Under the pieces are notes generated by a model. That model did not search any database. It saw only the letters and a list, made by a program, of their open reading frames with translations, and had not been told where the DNA came from. From an uncultured Acidobacteriia bacterium (GTDB lineage: Bacteria > Acidobacteriota > Terriglobia > Bryobacterales > Bryobacteraceae), in contig CAIYHG010000181.1 of the NCBI GenBank assembly GCA_903925975.1, positions 1 to 64,000 on the forward strand: a DNA stretch of 64,000 nucleotides, read 5' to 3'. The position numbers and the translations under genes are program-made. This document shows, one piece after another, positions 21,256 through 31,007 of this stretch (positions within the stretch are counted from its first letter, which is position 1; every line of letters starts with the position of its first letter).

Positions 21256-21285
21256 TTGACAGTCAGCGGATTCAGGTGGTAAGTG
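21256..21285 (+). promoter_or_regulatory. candidate sigma70 promoter for the nuo operon
   Basis: Perfect TTGACA at 21256-21261 with a weak -10 candidate (TAAGTG) about 18 nt downstream. Confidence 0.3.
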
Positions 21286-21308
21286 TAGATTTTCCACGAG
21301 GATATTCA

Positions 21309-21965
21309 ATGCCCGACGAGCAGAAGCCTGAGGGCTCGCCTGCGCCTTCCGAAGGCGGTGGGTCCGAAGCCCAGCAGGCCAAACCACCCGCGCCAGCGAC
21401 TCCGAAGCCCGTCCCGCCGAAACCGGCGGCCCCGCCCGCTCCCAAGCCTCCAGCCGTAATGATGGCAACGCCTTGGACGGCTCCTTTGGCGGAGGATTTG
21501 AAAGCCCGGTTCGGGGATGCAATCAAGGATACTTCCACTTACGTGGGCCAGAACTTCGTGGTGACTACGCCCGAAGCCGCCATCCCGGTGATGGAATACC
21601 TCAAGGTGGAAGCGGATTTCGACTACCTGGTGGACGTGACGGCGGTGGACTGGCCGAAGCGGCCCGAGCGGTTCGATCTGGTATACATTCTTTACAGTTT
21701 CGCGCGGAACGAGCGCGTCCGCATTAAGACGTATATTAAGGATGGCGATAAGCCGAAGACAGCCGTGGGCGTCCACCTGACGGCCAACTGGCTGGAGCGC
21801 GAAGTCTTCGACATGTTCGGGATCGAGTTCGACGGCCATCCGGACCTGCGCCGGATCCTCATGCCCGACGAATGGGAAGGCCATCCGCTGCGGAAAGACT
21901 ACTCCATCCTGAAACAGGATCAGCGCTGGGTTCGGGAGAACCTGGCGATTGAAAGCGGCCAGTAA
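21309..21965 (+). CDS. nuoC: NADH-quinone oxidoreductase subunit C with Pro/Ala-rich N-terminal extension
   Basis: [60 protein letters not shown]. Confidence 0.95.
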   Translation: MPDEQKPEGSPAPSEGGGSEAQQAKPPAPATPKPVPPKPAAPPAPKPPAVMMATPWTAPLAEDLKARFGDAIKDTSTYVGQNFVVTTPEAAIPVMEYLKVEADFDYLVDVTAVDWPKRPERFDLVYILYSFARNERVRIKTYIKDGDKPKTAVGVHLTANWLEREVFDMFGIEFDGHPDLRRILMPDEWEGHPLRKDYSILKQDQRWVRENLAIESGQ

Positions 21966-21970
21966 CGGGT

Positions 21971-23083
21971 ATGCCGGACTCGACATTCTTAGACTCCACC
22001 GAACTCGTCCTCAACATGGGACCGCAGCACCCCTCCACGCACGGGGTGTTGCGCGTGATTCTGAAACTGGACGGCGAGAAAGTCCTGGGGACCGATTGCG
22101 TCCTCGGCTACCTGCACCGCGGCGTGGAGAAGATCGCGGAGAACCGCACGTACGCCCAGTTCAACCCCTATGTGGACCGGATGGATTACGTGGCGGCGAT
22201 CTCGAACGGGCTGGGTTATTGCCTGGCGGTGGAAAAGCTGCTGAACGCGGAAGTGCCGGCTCGCGCCCAGGCCGTCCGCGTGATCCTCACCGAACTGAAC
22301 CGCGTTGCGAGCCACCTGCTGTGGCTGGGAACGCACGCACTGGATATCGGCGCCATCACGCCTCTGTTCTACTGCATGCGCGAACGCGAAGCGGCGTTGA
22401 CGATTTTCGAAAAATACTGCGGCGCCCGGCTCACCACCCACGCCTTCCGCATCGGCGGGCTGCAATACGAGACCTACGAAGGATTCGAGCAGGAGTGCAA
22501 GGACTTCTGCGACATGTTCCTGCCCAAGGTGGACGAGTATGAAGAGCTGCTGACCGCCAACCGCATCTGGATGGCGCGGCTTCAGGGCGTGGGCGTGCTG
22601 AGCGCGGAAGAGTGCAAGGAATACGGCGTGACGGGGCCGGTTCTTCGCGCCGCCGGCGAGAAATGGGACTTGCGGAAGGCGCAGCCCTATTCCGGATACG
22701 AGAAATACGATTTCGACATTCCCACCTGCCAGAACGGCGACACCTACGACCGATACATGATCCGCATGCAGGAAATGCGGCAGGCAGTGCGCATCATCCG
22801 CCAGGCGGTGGATGCGCTTCCCGCGGGGCCGATCATGGGCAAGGTCGGCAAGGTGATCAAGCCGCCGGTCGGCGAGGCCTACGTCTCTATTGAAGCGCCC
22901 AAGGGCGAACTGGGGTATTACATTGTGAGCGATGGCTCCACGCAGCCCTACCGCGTGCGCGTGCGGCCGCCGTCGTTCGTGAATTTGCAGGCGCTGGACC
23001 GGATGATTCGGGGCGGGTTGGTGGCGGACGTGGTAGCCATCATCGGCACGCTGGACATCGTCCTGGGAGAGGTGGACCGGTAG
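21971..23083 (+). CDS. nuoD: NADH-quinone oxidoreductase subunit D
   Basis: [71 protein letters not shown]. Confidence 0.97.
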   Translation: MPDSTFLDSTELVLNMGPQHPSTHGVLRVILKLDGEKVLGTDCVLGYLHRGVEKIAENRTYAQFNPYVDRMDYVAAISNGLGYCLAVEKLLNAEVPARAQAVRVILTELNRVASHLLWLGTHALDIGAITPLFYCMREREAALTIFEKYCGARLTTHAFRIGGLQYETYEGFEQECKDFCDMFLPKVDEYEELLTANRIWMARLQGVGVLSAEECKEYGVTGPVLRAAGEKWDLRKAQPYSGYEKYDFDIPTCQNGDTYDRYMIRMQEMRQAVRIIRQAVDALPAGPIMGKVGKVIKPPVGEAYVSIEAPKGELGYYIVSDGSTQPYRVRVRPPSFVNLQALDRMIRGGLVADVVAIIGTLDIVLGEVDR

Positions 23084-23117
23084 AGCGGCCGCCGGGCGGC
23101 GCTGCGAAGGGGACTAT

Positions 23118-23573
23118 ATGGGCAGCCTTCTGAGAAAGATTTTTCTGGTGGACCTGTTTCAAGGGTTGGGCGTCACGTTCCGGAACCAGAATCCCAAGTA
23201 CATCTGCACGGAGCAGTATCCGGCGGAGCGGCCCAGGATTGCGGAGCGGTATCGTGGCGCGCCCCGGCTGAACCGTAACCCGGAAAACGGCGAGACGTTG
23301 TGCATTGCGTGCAACCTGTGCGCGCTGGCGTGCCCGGAAACCCTGATCGTGGTCACGAGTGAGCGCAACGAGCAGACCAAGCGCAAGGACCTTACGAACT
23401 TCACCTACGACACGTCCCGCTGCATGTTCTGCGGGCTTTGCGAAGACGCCTGCCCGGTGGACGCTTTGGAATTGACCCAGGATTTTGAAATGGCCTCGTA
23501 TACGAGAGAAGGGCAGGTCTGGGACCGGCAAGCGCTGGAAGAAGGGCCCCGGCCGAAGCAATACAAATGCTGA
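23118..23573 (+). CDS. nuoI: NADH-quinone oxidoreductase subunit I (2x 4Fe-4S)
   Basis: CIACNLCALACP and CMFCGLCEDACPVDAL; in operon. Confidence 0.95.
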   Translation: MGSLLRKIFLVDLFQGLGVTFRNQNPKYICTEQYPAERPRIAERYRGAPRLNRNPENGETLCIACNLCALACPETLIVVTSERNEQTKRKDLTNFTYDTSRCMFCGLCEDACPVDALELTQDFEMASYTREGQVWDRQALEEGPRPKQYKC

Positions 23574-24082
23574 TCGATACGATTCTGTTCTACATTTTCG
23601 CCGTCCTTGTCCTGGGCGGCGGAATTCTGACCATCACCCGCCGCAGCGCAATTCACAGCGCCATTTCGCTGATCGTATCGTTGCTGGGCGTGGCCGGGCT
23701 GTACCTGCTGCAGCAGGCGGAGTTCCTGTTCGCGGTGCAGATCGTGCTTTACGTGGGCGGCATCATGGTGCTGTTCCTGTTCGTCATCATGCTGGTCAAC
23801 CTGGACCAGGCGGCGCACGAGCGCCAGTTCAGCCGGGGCTGGACGGTGGCCCTGGCGGCGACGGCGGCCGTGGGCGCCGAGATCGGCTATTTCCTGTACC
23901 GCGGCAAGGACGCGTTCCAGATCGCTTCAAACGGCGGCCAGCAGGCGGTGCAAGCGCTGGGCAATACGGAAATGATCGCCGATAGCCTGTTCTCCGAATA
24001 CCTGCTGCCGTTTGAAATCGCCTCGGTGCTGCTGTTGGTGGCCGTGGTGGGTTCGGTGATGATGGCGAAGAAGAGGGTCTGA
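23567..24082 (+). CDS. nuoJ: NADH-quinone oxidoreductase subunit J
   Basis: [52 protein letters not shown]; overlaps nuoI end. Confidence 0.95.
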   Translation: MLIDTILFYIFAVLVLGGGILTITRRSAIHSAISLIVSLLGVAGLYLLQQAEFLFAVQIVLYVGGIMVLFLFVIMLVNLDQAAHERQFSRGWTVALAATAAVGAEIGYFLYRGKDAFQIASNGGQQAVQALGNTEMIADSLFSEYLLPFEIASVLLLVAVVGSVMMAKKRV

Positions 24083-24084
24083 CA

Positions 24085-24393
24085 ATGCATCCGATAACGA
24101 CCATTCATTATCTGGTCCTGAGCGCCGCTCTGCTGCTGGTGGGGACCGTGGGCATTCTGACGAGGCGGAACATCGTCATTATTCTGATGTCGATCGAGCT
24201 GATCCTCAACGCCGTGAACATCAACCTGGTGGCGTTCTCCCATACGCTGCACAATATCAACGGGCAGGTGTTCGCGATCTTCGTGATCTGCGACGCGGTG
24301 GCCGAAGCGGCCGTGGGACTGGGCATTCTGATCGCGCTGTTCCGTAACCGGGAAACGGTGCAAGCGGACGAAATCGACTTGTTGAAGTGGTAG
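24085..24393 (+). CDS. nuoK: NADH-quinone oxidoreductase subunit K
   Basis: [50 protein letters not shown]-type C-terminus. Confidence 0.95.
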   Translation: MHPITTIHYLVLSAALLLVGTVGILTRRNIVIILMSIELILNAVNINLVAFSHTLHNINGQVFAIFVICDAVAEAAVGLGILIALFRNRETVQADEIDLLKW

Positions 24394-24400
24394 GAATACT

Positions 24401-26617
24401 GTGAACTTCCTCGACCAAATCTGGCTGATACCATTGTTTCCGCTCTTCGGGGCGGCGCTGATGCTGCTCTTGGGTAAGAAGTTGGACCCGCAGCCGGCGT
24501 CCGAAGTGGCGATTGCGCCGGGCGTAGAGCCGGTGGCGGACGAACATCACGGCGGAGCGCACGCCAGCCACGCGCAAGCCGGGCACGCGGACCACGGGCA
24601 CGGAGGGCACGATGCCCACGGGCACGCGCACTCCCCGTTGAAGAAGCTGATCAATTTCATCTGCCCGGGGTTCGTGTTGCTCTCGTTCCTCTTTTCGGCG
24701 GGCGCGGTGTGGCAGCTCTCGCGGCTTCCGGTTGAGAGCCGCGTACACCAGGTAGTTCAGTTCACCTGGGTGGCCGGGCTGCCGTTCCACATGGCCAACG
24801 GAGCCATGGCGACCTTCTCGGCGGATTGGGGCTTCCTGCTTGACCCGCTCAGCTCGGTGATGATCCTGGTGGTGACCGGAATCGGCTTCCTGATTCACGT
24901 GTATTCCACCGGGTACATGGCCCACGATAACGGCTATTACCGCTTTTTCGGGTATCTGAACCTGTTCGTATTCTTCATGCTGATGCTGGTGCTGGCGAAC
25001 AACTACATGCTTCTGTTCGTCGGTTGGGAAGGCGTCGGCTTGTGCAGCTACCTGCTGATCGGGTTCTACTTTCATAAGAAATCCGCCGGCGATGCCGGCA
25101 AGAAGGCGTTCATCGTCAACCGCGTGGGCGACGCCGGGTTCATTCTGGGCATGCTGCTCATGATGTCCGTGCTGGGGACGCTGCGGTTCACGGACGTGAA
25201 TGCGATTCTGCACAGCGGCCAATTCCCGGTGGAAGTCGCTGGTTTCGGCGTGTTAAGCGCTATCTCGCTTTTGATGTTCTTTGGGGCCACGGGTAAGTCG
25301 GCCCAGGTCCCTCTGTATATCTGGCTGCCGGACGCGATGGAAGGCCCCACCCCGGTATCGGCCCTGATCCACGCGGCGACCATGGTGACCGCCGGAGTTT
25401 ACATGGTGGCGCGCTCGGCGGCGCTGTTCCAGTTGACGCCGCACACTTCCGCCGTTGTGGCCACGGTGGGCGCGTTCACGGCCATCCTGGCGGCGACGAT
25501 CGCGCTGGTGCAGAACGATATCAAGCGCGTGCTGGCGTATTCCACGGTCAGCCAGTTGGGCTACATGTTTCTGGCGGCGGGAGTGGGCGCGTACTGGGTG
25601 GCCGTGTTCCACCTGTTTACGCACGCGTTCTTCAAGGCCCTTCTCTTCCTTTGTTCCGGCTCTGTGATTCACGCCATGGGCGGGGAACAGGATATGCGGC
25701 GCATGGGGGCGCTGAAGAAGAAGATTCCGATTACGCACTGGACGATGTTCGTGGGGTCGGTGGCTATCGCCGGCATCCCCGGGCTTGCTGGGTTCTTCTC
25801 CAAGGATGAAATTCTGTGGCAGGCGTATAGCTCGCCCCTCGGTTCGAAGCTGTTGTGGTTTGTCGGCCTGGCAACGGCTGCGATGACCGCCTTCTACATG
25901 TGGCGGCTCATGAATATGACTTTCTACGGGAAGTCGCGCGTTGCGGCCGAGACTGAGAAGCACGTTCACGAATCGCCCGCGGCCATGACCGTGCCGCTGA
26001 CGCTGCTGGCAATCGGCAGCGCGCTGGCTGGCTGGCTGGGCACTCCGAAACTGTGGAACCTGGGCGAGAGCTTCCGGGCGTTCGAGATCTGGCTGGAACC
26101 GGTGTTCGCTTCGGCGGCCGTCGGGGCCGCCCACGAAGGCGCCGAACACTCCACTGGCGTCGAATGGGGTTTGATGTGCCTTTCGGTGGCCATCGCGATC
26201 GCAGGCATCGCTCTGGCGCGGTATCTTTACTGCATCCGCGCCGAGATTCCAGACCGCATCGAAGCGCGCTTCAAGCCGCTGCACACCCTGCTTTACAACA
26301 AGTGGTACGTGGATGAGTTGTACGATTTTCTGTTCGTAAACGGCCTGTGCAAGGGCGGCGGCCTTCTTTTGGGTTCGTTCGACCGCAATGTGGTGGATGG
26401 CGGCGTGAACGGCGCCGGATGGCTCACGCGCTTCGCCTCTAAGGTTTCGATCTGGTGGGATACGTGGGTGGTGGACGGAACGGTGCGGTTCACCGCGTTT
26501 TCCGTGAAGCTGCTCTCTTACCCCGTGTGCATCCTGCAGACCGGCCGGGTGCAGGCGTACGCCTTCTTCGTGGTGGTCGGGGTATTGGCCTTTCTGGGCT
26601 ATTACGTAGCGCGGTAA
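24401..26617 (+). CDS. nuoL: NADH-quinone oxidoreductase subunit L with His-rich insertion
   Basis: GWEGVGLCSYLLIGFYFHKKSAGDAGKKAFIVNRVGD, PDAMEGPTPVSALIHAATMVTAGVYMVAR; GTG start at 24401. Confidence 0.96.
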   Translation: MNFLDQIWLIPLFPLFGAALMLLLGKKLDPQPASEVAIAPGVEPVADEHHGGAHASHAQAGHADHGHGGHDAHGHAHSPLKKLINFICPGFVLLSFLFSAGAVWQLSRLPVESRVHQVVQFTWVAGLPFHMANGAMATFSADWGFLLDPLSSVMILVVTGIGFLIHVYSTGYMAHDNGYYRFFGYLNLFVFFMLMLVLANNYMLLFVGWEGVGLCSYLLIGFYFHKKSAGDAGKKAFIVNRVGDAGFILGMLLMMSVLGTLRFTDVNAILHSGQFPVEVAGFGVLSAISLLMFFGATGKSAQVPLYIWLPDAMEGPTPVSALIHAATMVTAGVYMVARSAALFQLTPHTSAVVATVGAFTAILAATIALVQNDIKRVLAYSTVSQLGYMFLAAGVGAYWVAVFHLFTHAFFKALLFLCSGSVIHAMGGEQDMRRMGALKKKIPITHWTMFVGSVAIAGIPGLAGFFSKDEILWQAYSSPLGSKLLWFVGLATAAMTAFYMWRLMNMTFYGKSRVAAETEKHVHESPAAMTVPLTLLAIGSALAGWLGTPKLWNLGESFRAFEIWLEPVFASAAVGAAHEGAEHSTGVEWGLMCLSVAIAIAGIALARYLYCIRAEIPDRIEARFKPLHTLLYNKWYVDELYDFLFVNGLCKGGGLLLGSFDRNVVDGGVNGAGWLTRFASKVSIWWDTWVVDGTVRFTAFSVKLLSYPVCILQTGRVQAYAFFVVVGVLAFLGYYVAR

Positions 26618-26621
26618 CGAT

Positions 26622-28190
26622 ATGGACCAGCATTTACTCAGTATTGTTCTGTTTACGCCGCTGGCCGGACTTCTGGTCCTGCTGTTCTTGCCCTCCAAGA
26701 GCACGGGCCTCATTCGGATCTGGGCCAATGTAGCGGGCCTCACGGGGTTCCTGATTTCCCTGCCGCTGGTGATGCGCTTCCGCGCGGAACTGCCGGGCTA
26801 TCAGTTCGAGGAGAAGGTGAGTTGGATTCCTTCCCTGGGCGTGAATTACCACGTCGGGATGGACGGCATCAGCCTGTTGCTGGTGATGCTGAGCACGCTG
26901 ATGGGCTTCCTGGCGATCCTGTGCTCGTGGAGCGCCATTCAGGACCGCGTGAAGGAATACTACGCGATGTTCCTGTTGTTGCAGGTGGGAATGATCGGCG
27001 TCTTCATCTCGCTCGATTTCTTCCTGTTCTACGTCTTCTGGGAACTCGTGCTGGTGCCGATGTACTTCATCATCGGCGTGTGGGGCGGGCCGCGAAAGCT
27101 CTACGCCGCCATCAAGTTCTTCCTCTATACGCTGGCCGGGTCGGTACTGATGCTGTTGGGCATCCTGACCTTGTACTTCGCACACTTCCAGCAGTTCGGC
27201 TTCTACACCTTCGAGATTTCCGAGTTGATGCGGCTGAACCTGCCGCTGGCGACGCAGCAGTGGGTCTTCTGGGCGTTCTTCATCGGCTTCGCCATCAAGG
27301 TGCCGATGTTCCCCTTCCATACCTGGCTGCCGGACGCGCACGTGGAAGCTCCCACCGCGGGTTCGGTGATCCTGGCCGCGGTTCTCCTCAAGATGGGGAC
27401 TTACGGCTTCCTGCGCTTCTCGCTGCCGCTGCTGCCCACGGCTTCGATGGACCGCACCATCGTCCAGATTCTGGCGGCGCTTTCGATTATCGGCATTTTG
27501 TACGGCGCGCTGGTCAGCCTGATGCAGCAGGACTGGAAGAAGCTGATCGCGTATTCCTCGGTGAGCCATTTGGGGTTCTGCACGCTGGGCATCTTCGCGA
27601 TGAATCCGAACGGAATCGCCGGGAGCGTGCTCCAGCAGGTCAATCACGGCATTTCGACCGGCATGCTCTTCCTTGTGATCGGCGTGATCTATGAACGCCG
27701 CCACACGCGCGAGATCGCCGAATACGGGGGCCTCGCGCACGTGATGCCGAAATTCGCCATCATCTTCGCGTTCGCCATGTTGAGCTCGGCGGGGCTGCCG
27801 CTGCTCAACGGGTTTGTGGGCGAGTTTACGATCATGCAGGGCGCCTTCGAGGCTAACTGGATATGGGCCGCTTGCGCGGTTCCCGGCGTGATTCTGGGCG
27901 CGGCCTATTTGCTGTGGCTATACCAACGGACCATGCTGGGGCAGGTGACTAACGGAAAGAATCTGGTCATTCCCGACATGAACCTCCGCGAGATCGCCGT
28001 CTTCGTTCCGCTGATTGCGGCTTCGATTTGGATCGGCGTGTACCCGAAGCCCTTCTTCGATATTTTGAGACAACCCGTGAACCAGATTGTGCAGCGCGTC
28101 AGGCCCGAGTACTTCGCGGCGCGGGCGCAGGCTCCGCCGCCCGAGGCCGCGGTGGAACACGCGCCGGCTCACACGGGAGGGGCGGAATGA
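26622..28190 (+). CDS. nuoM: NADH-quinone oxidoreductase subunit M
   Basis: FWELVLVPMYFIIGVWGG, PFHTWLPDAHVEAPTAGSVILAAVLLKMGTYGFLRFSLPL. Confidence 0.96.
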   Translation: MDQHLLSIVLFTPLAGLLVLLFLPSKSTGLIRIWANVAGLTGFLISLPLVMRFRAELPGYQFEEKVSWIPSLGVNYHVGMDGISLLLVMLSTLMGFLAILCSWSAIQDRVKEYYAMFLLLQVGMIGVFISLDFFLFYVFWELVLVPMYFIIGVWGGPRKLYAAIKFFLYTLAGSVLMLLGILTLYFAHFQQFGFYTFEISELMRLNLPLATQQWVFWAFFIGFAIKVPMFPFHTWLPDAHVEAPTAGSVILAAVLLKMGTYGFLRFSLPLLPTASMDRTIVQILAALSIIGILYGALVSLMQQDWKKLIAYSSVSHLGFCTLGIFAMNPNGIAGSVLQQVNHGISTGMLFLVIGVIYERRHTREIAEYGGLAHVMPKFAIIFAFAMLSSAGLPLLNGFVGEFTIMQGAFEANWIWAACAVPGVILGAAYLLWLYQRTMLGQVTNGKNLVIPDMNLREIAVFVPLIAASIWIGVYPKPFFDILRQPVNQIVQRVRPEYFAARAQAPPPEAAVEHAPAHTGGAE

Positions 28191-29662
28191 GTTTCAGTCA
28201 GTTCTATACGTCGATGGATCACTTCTCCATCGTTCCGGCGGTGATGCTGGCGCTGTTCGGGTGCGCCGTTCTGCTATTCGACTTCATCATTTTCCCGGAC
28301 CCGCGCCAGCGGAAGTGGCTGCTGATTTTCGTGGGGCTGGCCGAGGGGTTCACCGGCTTCGGGCTCTACCGGCAGCAGGCGTGGCTGGCTGTGAACCGCG
28401 CGCCGCAAATCATCGGATTCGGCGGATCGGTCCTGGTGGATGGGTTTGCCATCTACTTCAACTGGATCTTCCTGATCGCGGCCATGCTGGTGGCCATCGT
28501 TTCCTATAAGTACCTGGAGATTTCCGGCGAGCATCATGGCGAGTATTACAGCCTGATTCTGTTCGCGCAGACGGGCATGTATTTTCTGGCGACGGGCTCC
28601 GACCTGGTGACGCTCTTTATCGGCCTCGAACTGATGGCGCTGAGCTTCTACGTGATGGTGGGCTTCCTGCGCGGGGACAAACGCTCGAACGAAGCCGCGC
28701 TCAAGTATTTGCTGCTGGGGGCGTTTTCCTCGGGGTTCCTGGCTTACGGCTTCTCGGTGCTGTACGGCATTGCCGGGTCTACCAAACTGGCCGACATCCG
28801 CGTGGCGATTGAGGCCCGGCCGGCGTGGGACCCACTGGTCTTCCTGGCTATGGCGACGACGTCGGTGGGGCTGCTGTTCAAGATTTCGGCCGTGCCGTTC
28901 CATATGTGGGCTCCGGATGCGTATGAAGGAGCGCCGACCACGGTTACGGCTTATCTCTCGGTAGCTTCGAAAGCGGCGTCGATCATCTTCCTGGTGCGCA
29001 TGTTCATGGGGCCGCTGGCGCCGGTCCGGGTCACCTGGGAGCCGATTCTCGCCGTGGTTGCGGTGCTGTCGCTTACGGTCGGCAACTTGGCCGCGGTGAA
29101 CCAGACCAACATCAAGAGGCTGCTGGCTTACAGCTCGATTTCCCACGCGGGCTACATGCTGCTGGGCCTGGTGGCGGGCAATCAAACCGGCATCAACGGA
29201 ATTGCGGTTTACATGGCCGTGTATGCCTTCATGACGCTGGGCGCCTTCATGGTGGTGGTGGCGCTGCGCAGGCAGAACATCATCGGCGACGAGCTGGACG
29301 ACATCAACGGCCTGATGCACAAGAGCCCCTGCTACGCGGTGCTGATGCTGATCTTCATGCTCTCGCTGGCCGGCATCCCGCCCACGGCGGGCTTCCTGGG
29401 GAAGTATTACATCTTCCTTGCCTTGATCCAGACCGGGCATTACACGCTGGCGGTGATCGGCACGCTATACGCGGCCGTGGCGTTGTACTACTACTTCAAG
29501 ATCGTGCGCAACATGTTCATCCGCGAGGAAACGGAGATGGCGCCGTTGGCCTCGTCGATGGGGCTGCGCGTGGCCGTGAGCATAGCGGGCGCGGCGACTT
29601 TGATCATAGGCATCTTCCCCGAGCCGCTGCTCCGGCTGGCTCAGAATTCGATTTTGCGTTAG
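28187..29662 (+). CDS. nuoN: NADH-quinone oxidoreductase subunit N
   Basis: FIGLELMALSFYVMVGFLRGDKRSNEAALKYLLLGAFSSGFLAYG, PFHMWAPDAYEGAPTTVTAYLS; ATG overlaps nuoM stop. Confidence 0.95.
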   Translation: MSFSQFYTSMDHFSIVPAVMLALFGCAVLLFDFIIFPDPRQRKWLLIFVGLAEGFTGFGLYRQQAWLAVNRAPQIIGFGGSVLVDGFAIYFNWIFLIAAMLVAIVSYKYLEISGEHHGEYYSLILFAQTGMYFLATGSDLVTLFIGLELMALSFYVMVGFLRGDKRSNEAALKYLLLGAFSSGFLAYGFSVLYGIAGSTKLADIRVAIEARPAWDPLVFLAMATTSVGLLFKISAVPFHMWAPDAYEGAPTTVTAYLSVASKAASIIFLVRMFMGPLAPVRVTWEPILAVVAVLSLTVGNLAAVNQTNIKRLLAYSSISHAGYMLLGLVAGNQTGINGIAVYMAVYAFMTLGAFMVVVALRRQNIIGDELDDINGLMHKSPCYAVLMLIFMLSLAGIPPTAGFLGKYYIFLALIQTGHYTLAVIGTLYAAVALYYYFKIVRNMFIREETEMAPLASSMGLRVAVSIAGAATLIIGIFPEPLLRLAQNSILR

Positions 29663-29669
29663 GGACAAT

Positions 29670-30848
29670 ATGGACGCGATCATTTCACATCCTCTCTTCG
29701 CTCCCCTCGTGCTAACGCTGGTGATCATAGGCGGCGTTCCTCTGGTGGCCGGCTACTTGACCCTGGTGGAGCGGAAGGTTCTGGCCGATTTTCAGACCCG
29801 GCTGGGGCCGATGCGCGTGGGGCCGCACGGCTTGCTTCAGCCGATCGCCGACGCGCTCAAGCTGCTGCTCAAGGAAGACATTATCCCCAGCGGAGCCGAT
29901 AAGGCCATCTTCTGGTTCGCCCCCTGCGTTTCCACAATCACGGCGCTGACGGCGTTTACGGTTCTCCCCTTCGCCGCCAAGATTTATGTGGCGGACGTGA
30001 ACGTGGGCCTGCTGGTGGTTTCGTCCGTGTCGGCGGTGGGCATCCTCGGAATTATTCTGGGCGGCTGGGCCTCGAACAGCCACTACGCGTTGCTCGGCGC
30101 GCTGCGCAGCGCGGCGCAGTTGGTGAGCTACGAAGTGGCTCTTTCGTTCGCGCTGCTTTCGGGCGTTATGGCGGCGGGCACGCTGAGCATGCAGGGCATC
30201 GTGAAATCGCAGCTCGACCAGGGAGTCTGGGGCGTTTTCGCCAACTACGGATTCATGATCGTGCCCTTCGCCGTGTACATCATTGCGGCCACGGCGGAAA
30301 CCAACCGCGCCCCGTTCGATCTGCCTGAGGCGGAATCGGAGCTGGTGGCCGGGTTCCACACCGAGTACAGCGGATTCCGCTTCGCGCTCTTCTTTCTGGC
30401 GGAGTATTGCAATGTGCTGGTGGTCTGTTCCGTGGCCGCCACTCTGTTCCTGGGCGGCTGGCTGAGGCCGTTTGCCAGCGTGCGCTGGCTCGAAATACCG
30501 CTCAATTACGGATTTCCGTTCCTGCTGTTCGCCGGCTCGGGCGCTATGACGTTGCCGTTGATCAAGAAACTGAAGGAGCCGCTGCAGCAGAAAGTGCTGG
30601 CGCTGGTGGCCGTGGGGCTCATTTTCATAGGAGCGTCGTTCCTGGTTCCAGTGGTGAACGGCGCCGTGATCGGCTTGTTCTGGTTCTTCCTGAAAGTGGG
30701 AGCGCTGATCTACATGATGGTCTGGTTCCGCGGCACGTTCCCTCGCTTCCGCTACGACCAGCTCATGAATATCGGCTGGAAGATCGCCATACCCGTGGGC
30801 ATGGGCGCAATCCTGGTCAACGCATTGATCGGGGTGGCGAAGGGCTGA
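29670..30848 (+). CDS. nuoH: NADH-quinone oxidoreductase subunit H
   Basis: VERKVLADFQTRLGPMRVGPHGLLQPIADALKLLLKEDIIP, AATAETNRAPFDLPEAESELVAGFHTEYSG. Confidence 0.97.
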   Translation: MDAIISHPLFAPLVLTLVIIGGVPLVAGYLTLVERKVLADFQTRLGPMRVGPHGLLQPIADALKLLLKEDIIPSGADKAIFWFAPCVSTITALTAFTVLPFAAKIYVADVNVGLLVVSSVSAVGILGIILGGWASNSHYALLGALRSAAQLVSYEVALSFALLSGVMAAGTLSMQGIVKSQLDQGVWGVFANYGFMIVPFAVYIIAATAETNRAPFDLPEAESELVAGFHTEYSGFRFALFFLAEYCNVLVVCSVAATLFLGGWLRPFASVRWLEIPLNYGFPFLLFAGSGAMTLPLIKKLKEPLQQKVLALVAVGLIFIGASFLVPVVNGAVIGLFWFFLKVGALIYMMVWFRGTFPRFRYDQLMNIGWKIAIPVGMGAILVNALIGVAKG

Positions 30849-30931
30849 TCGAGACGGGGCGGGATGCCTGCCCCGGCGGCTGACCCGCGGCGCCCCGGCC
30901 GTCACCTCGCGGGCAGAGCCCCGAGCCGTCT

Positions 30932-30960
30932 GTAAACCGAAGTGACCAATTTCGGTTTAC
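30932..30960. promoter_or_regulatory. perfect 10-bp inverted repeat GTAAACCGAA-N9-TTCGGTTTAC between nuoH and the TadG-like gene
   Basis: Read directly; no adjacent T-tract, so operator or stem-loop rather than a classic terminator. Confidence 0.6.
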
Positions 30961-31007
30961 CAACGAAAACATTCATTCCCTGGAGCTTTCCGGTAGCATG
31001 GGCAGGA

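Noticed and set aside
24257-30905. Long minus-strand ORFs opposite the nuo genes (24257-25222, 25253-26743, 26634-27740, 28274-29440, 29712-30905)
   Set aside because: Low-complexity His/Gln/Arg-rich translations that mirror conserved nuo reading frames; spurious antisense ORFs.
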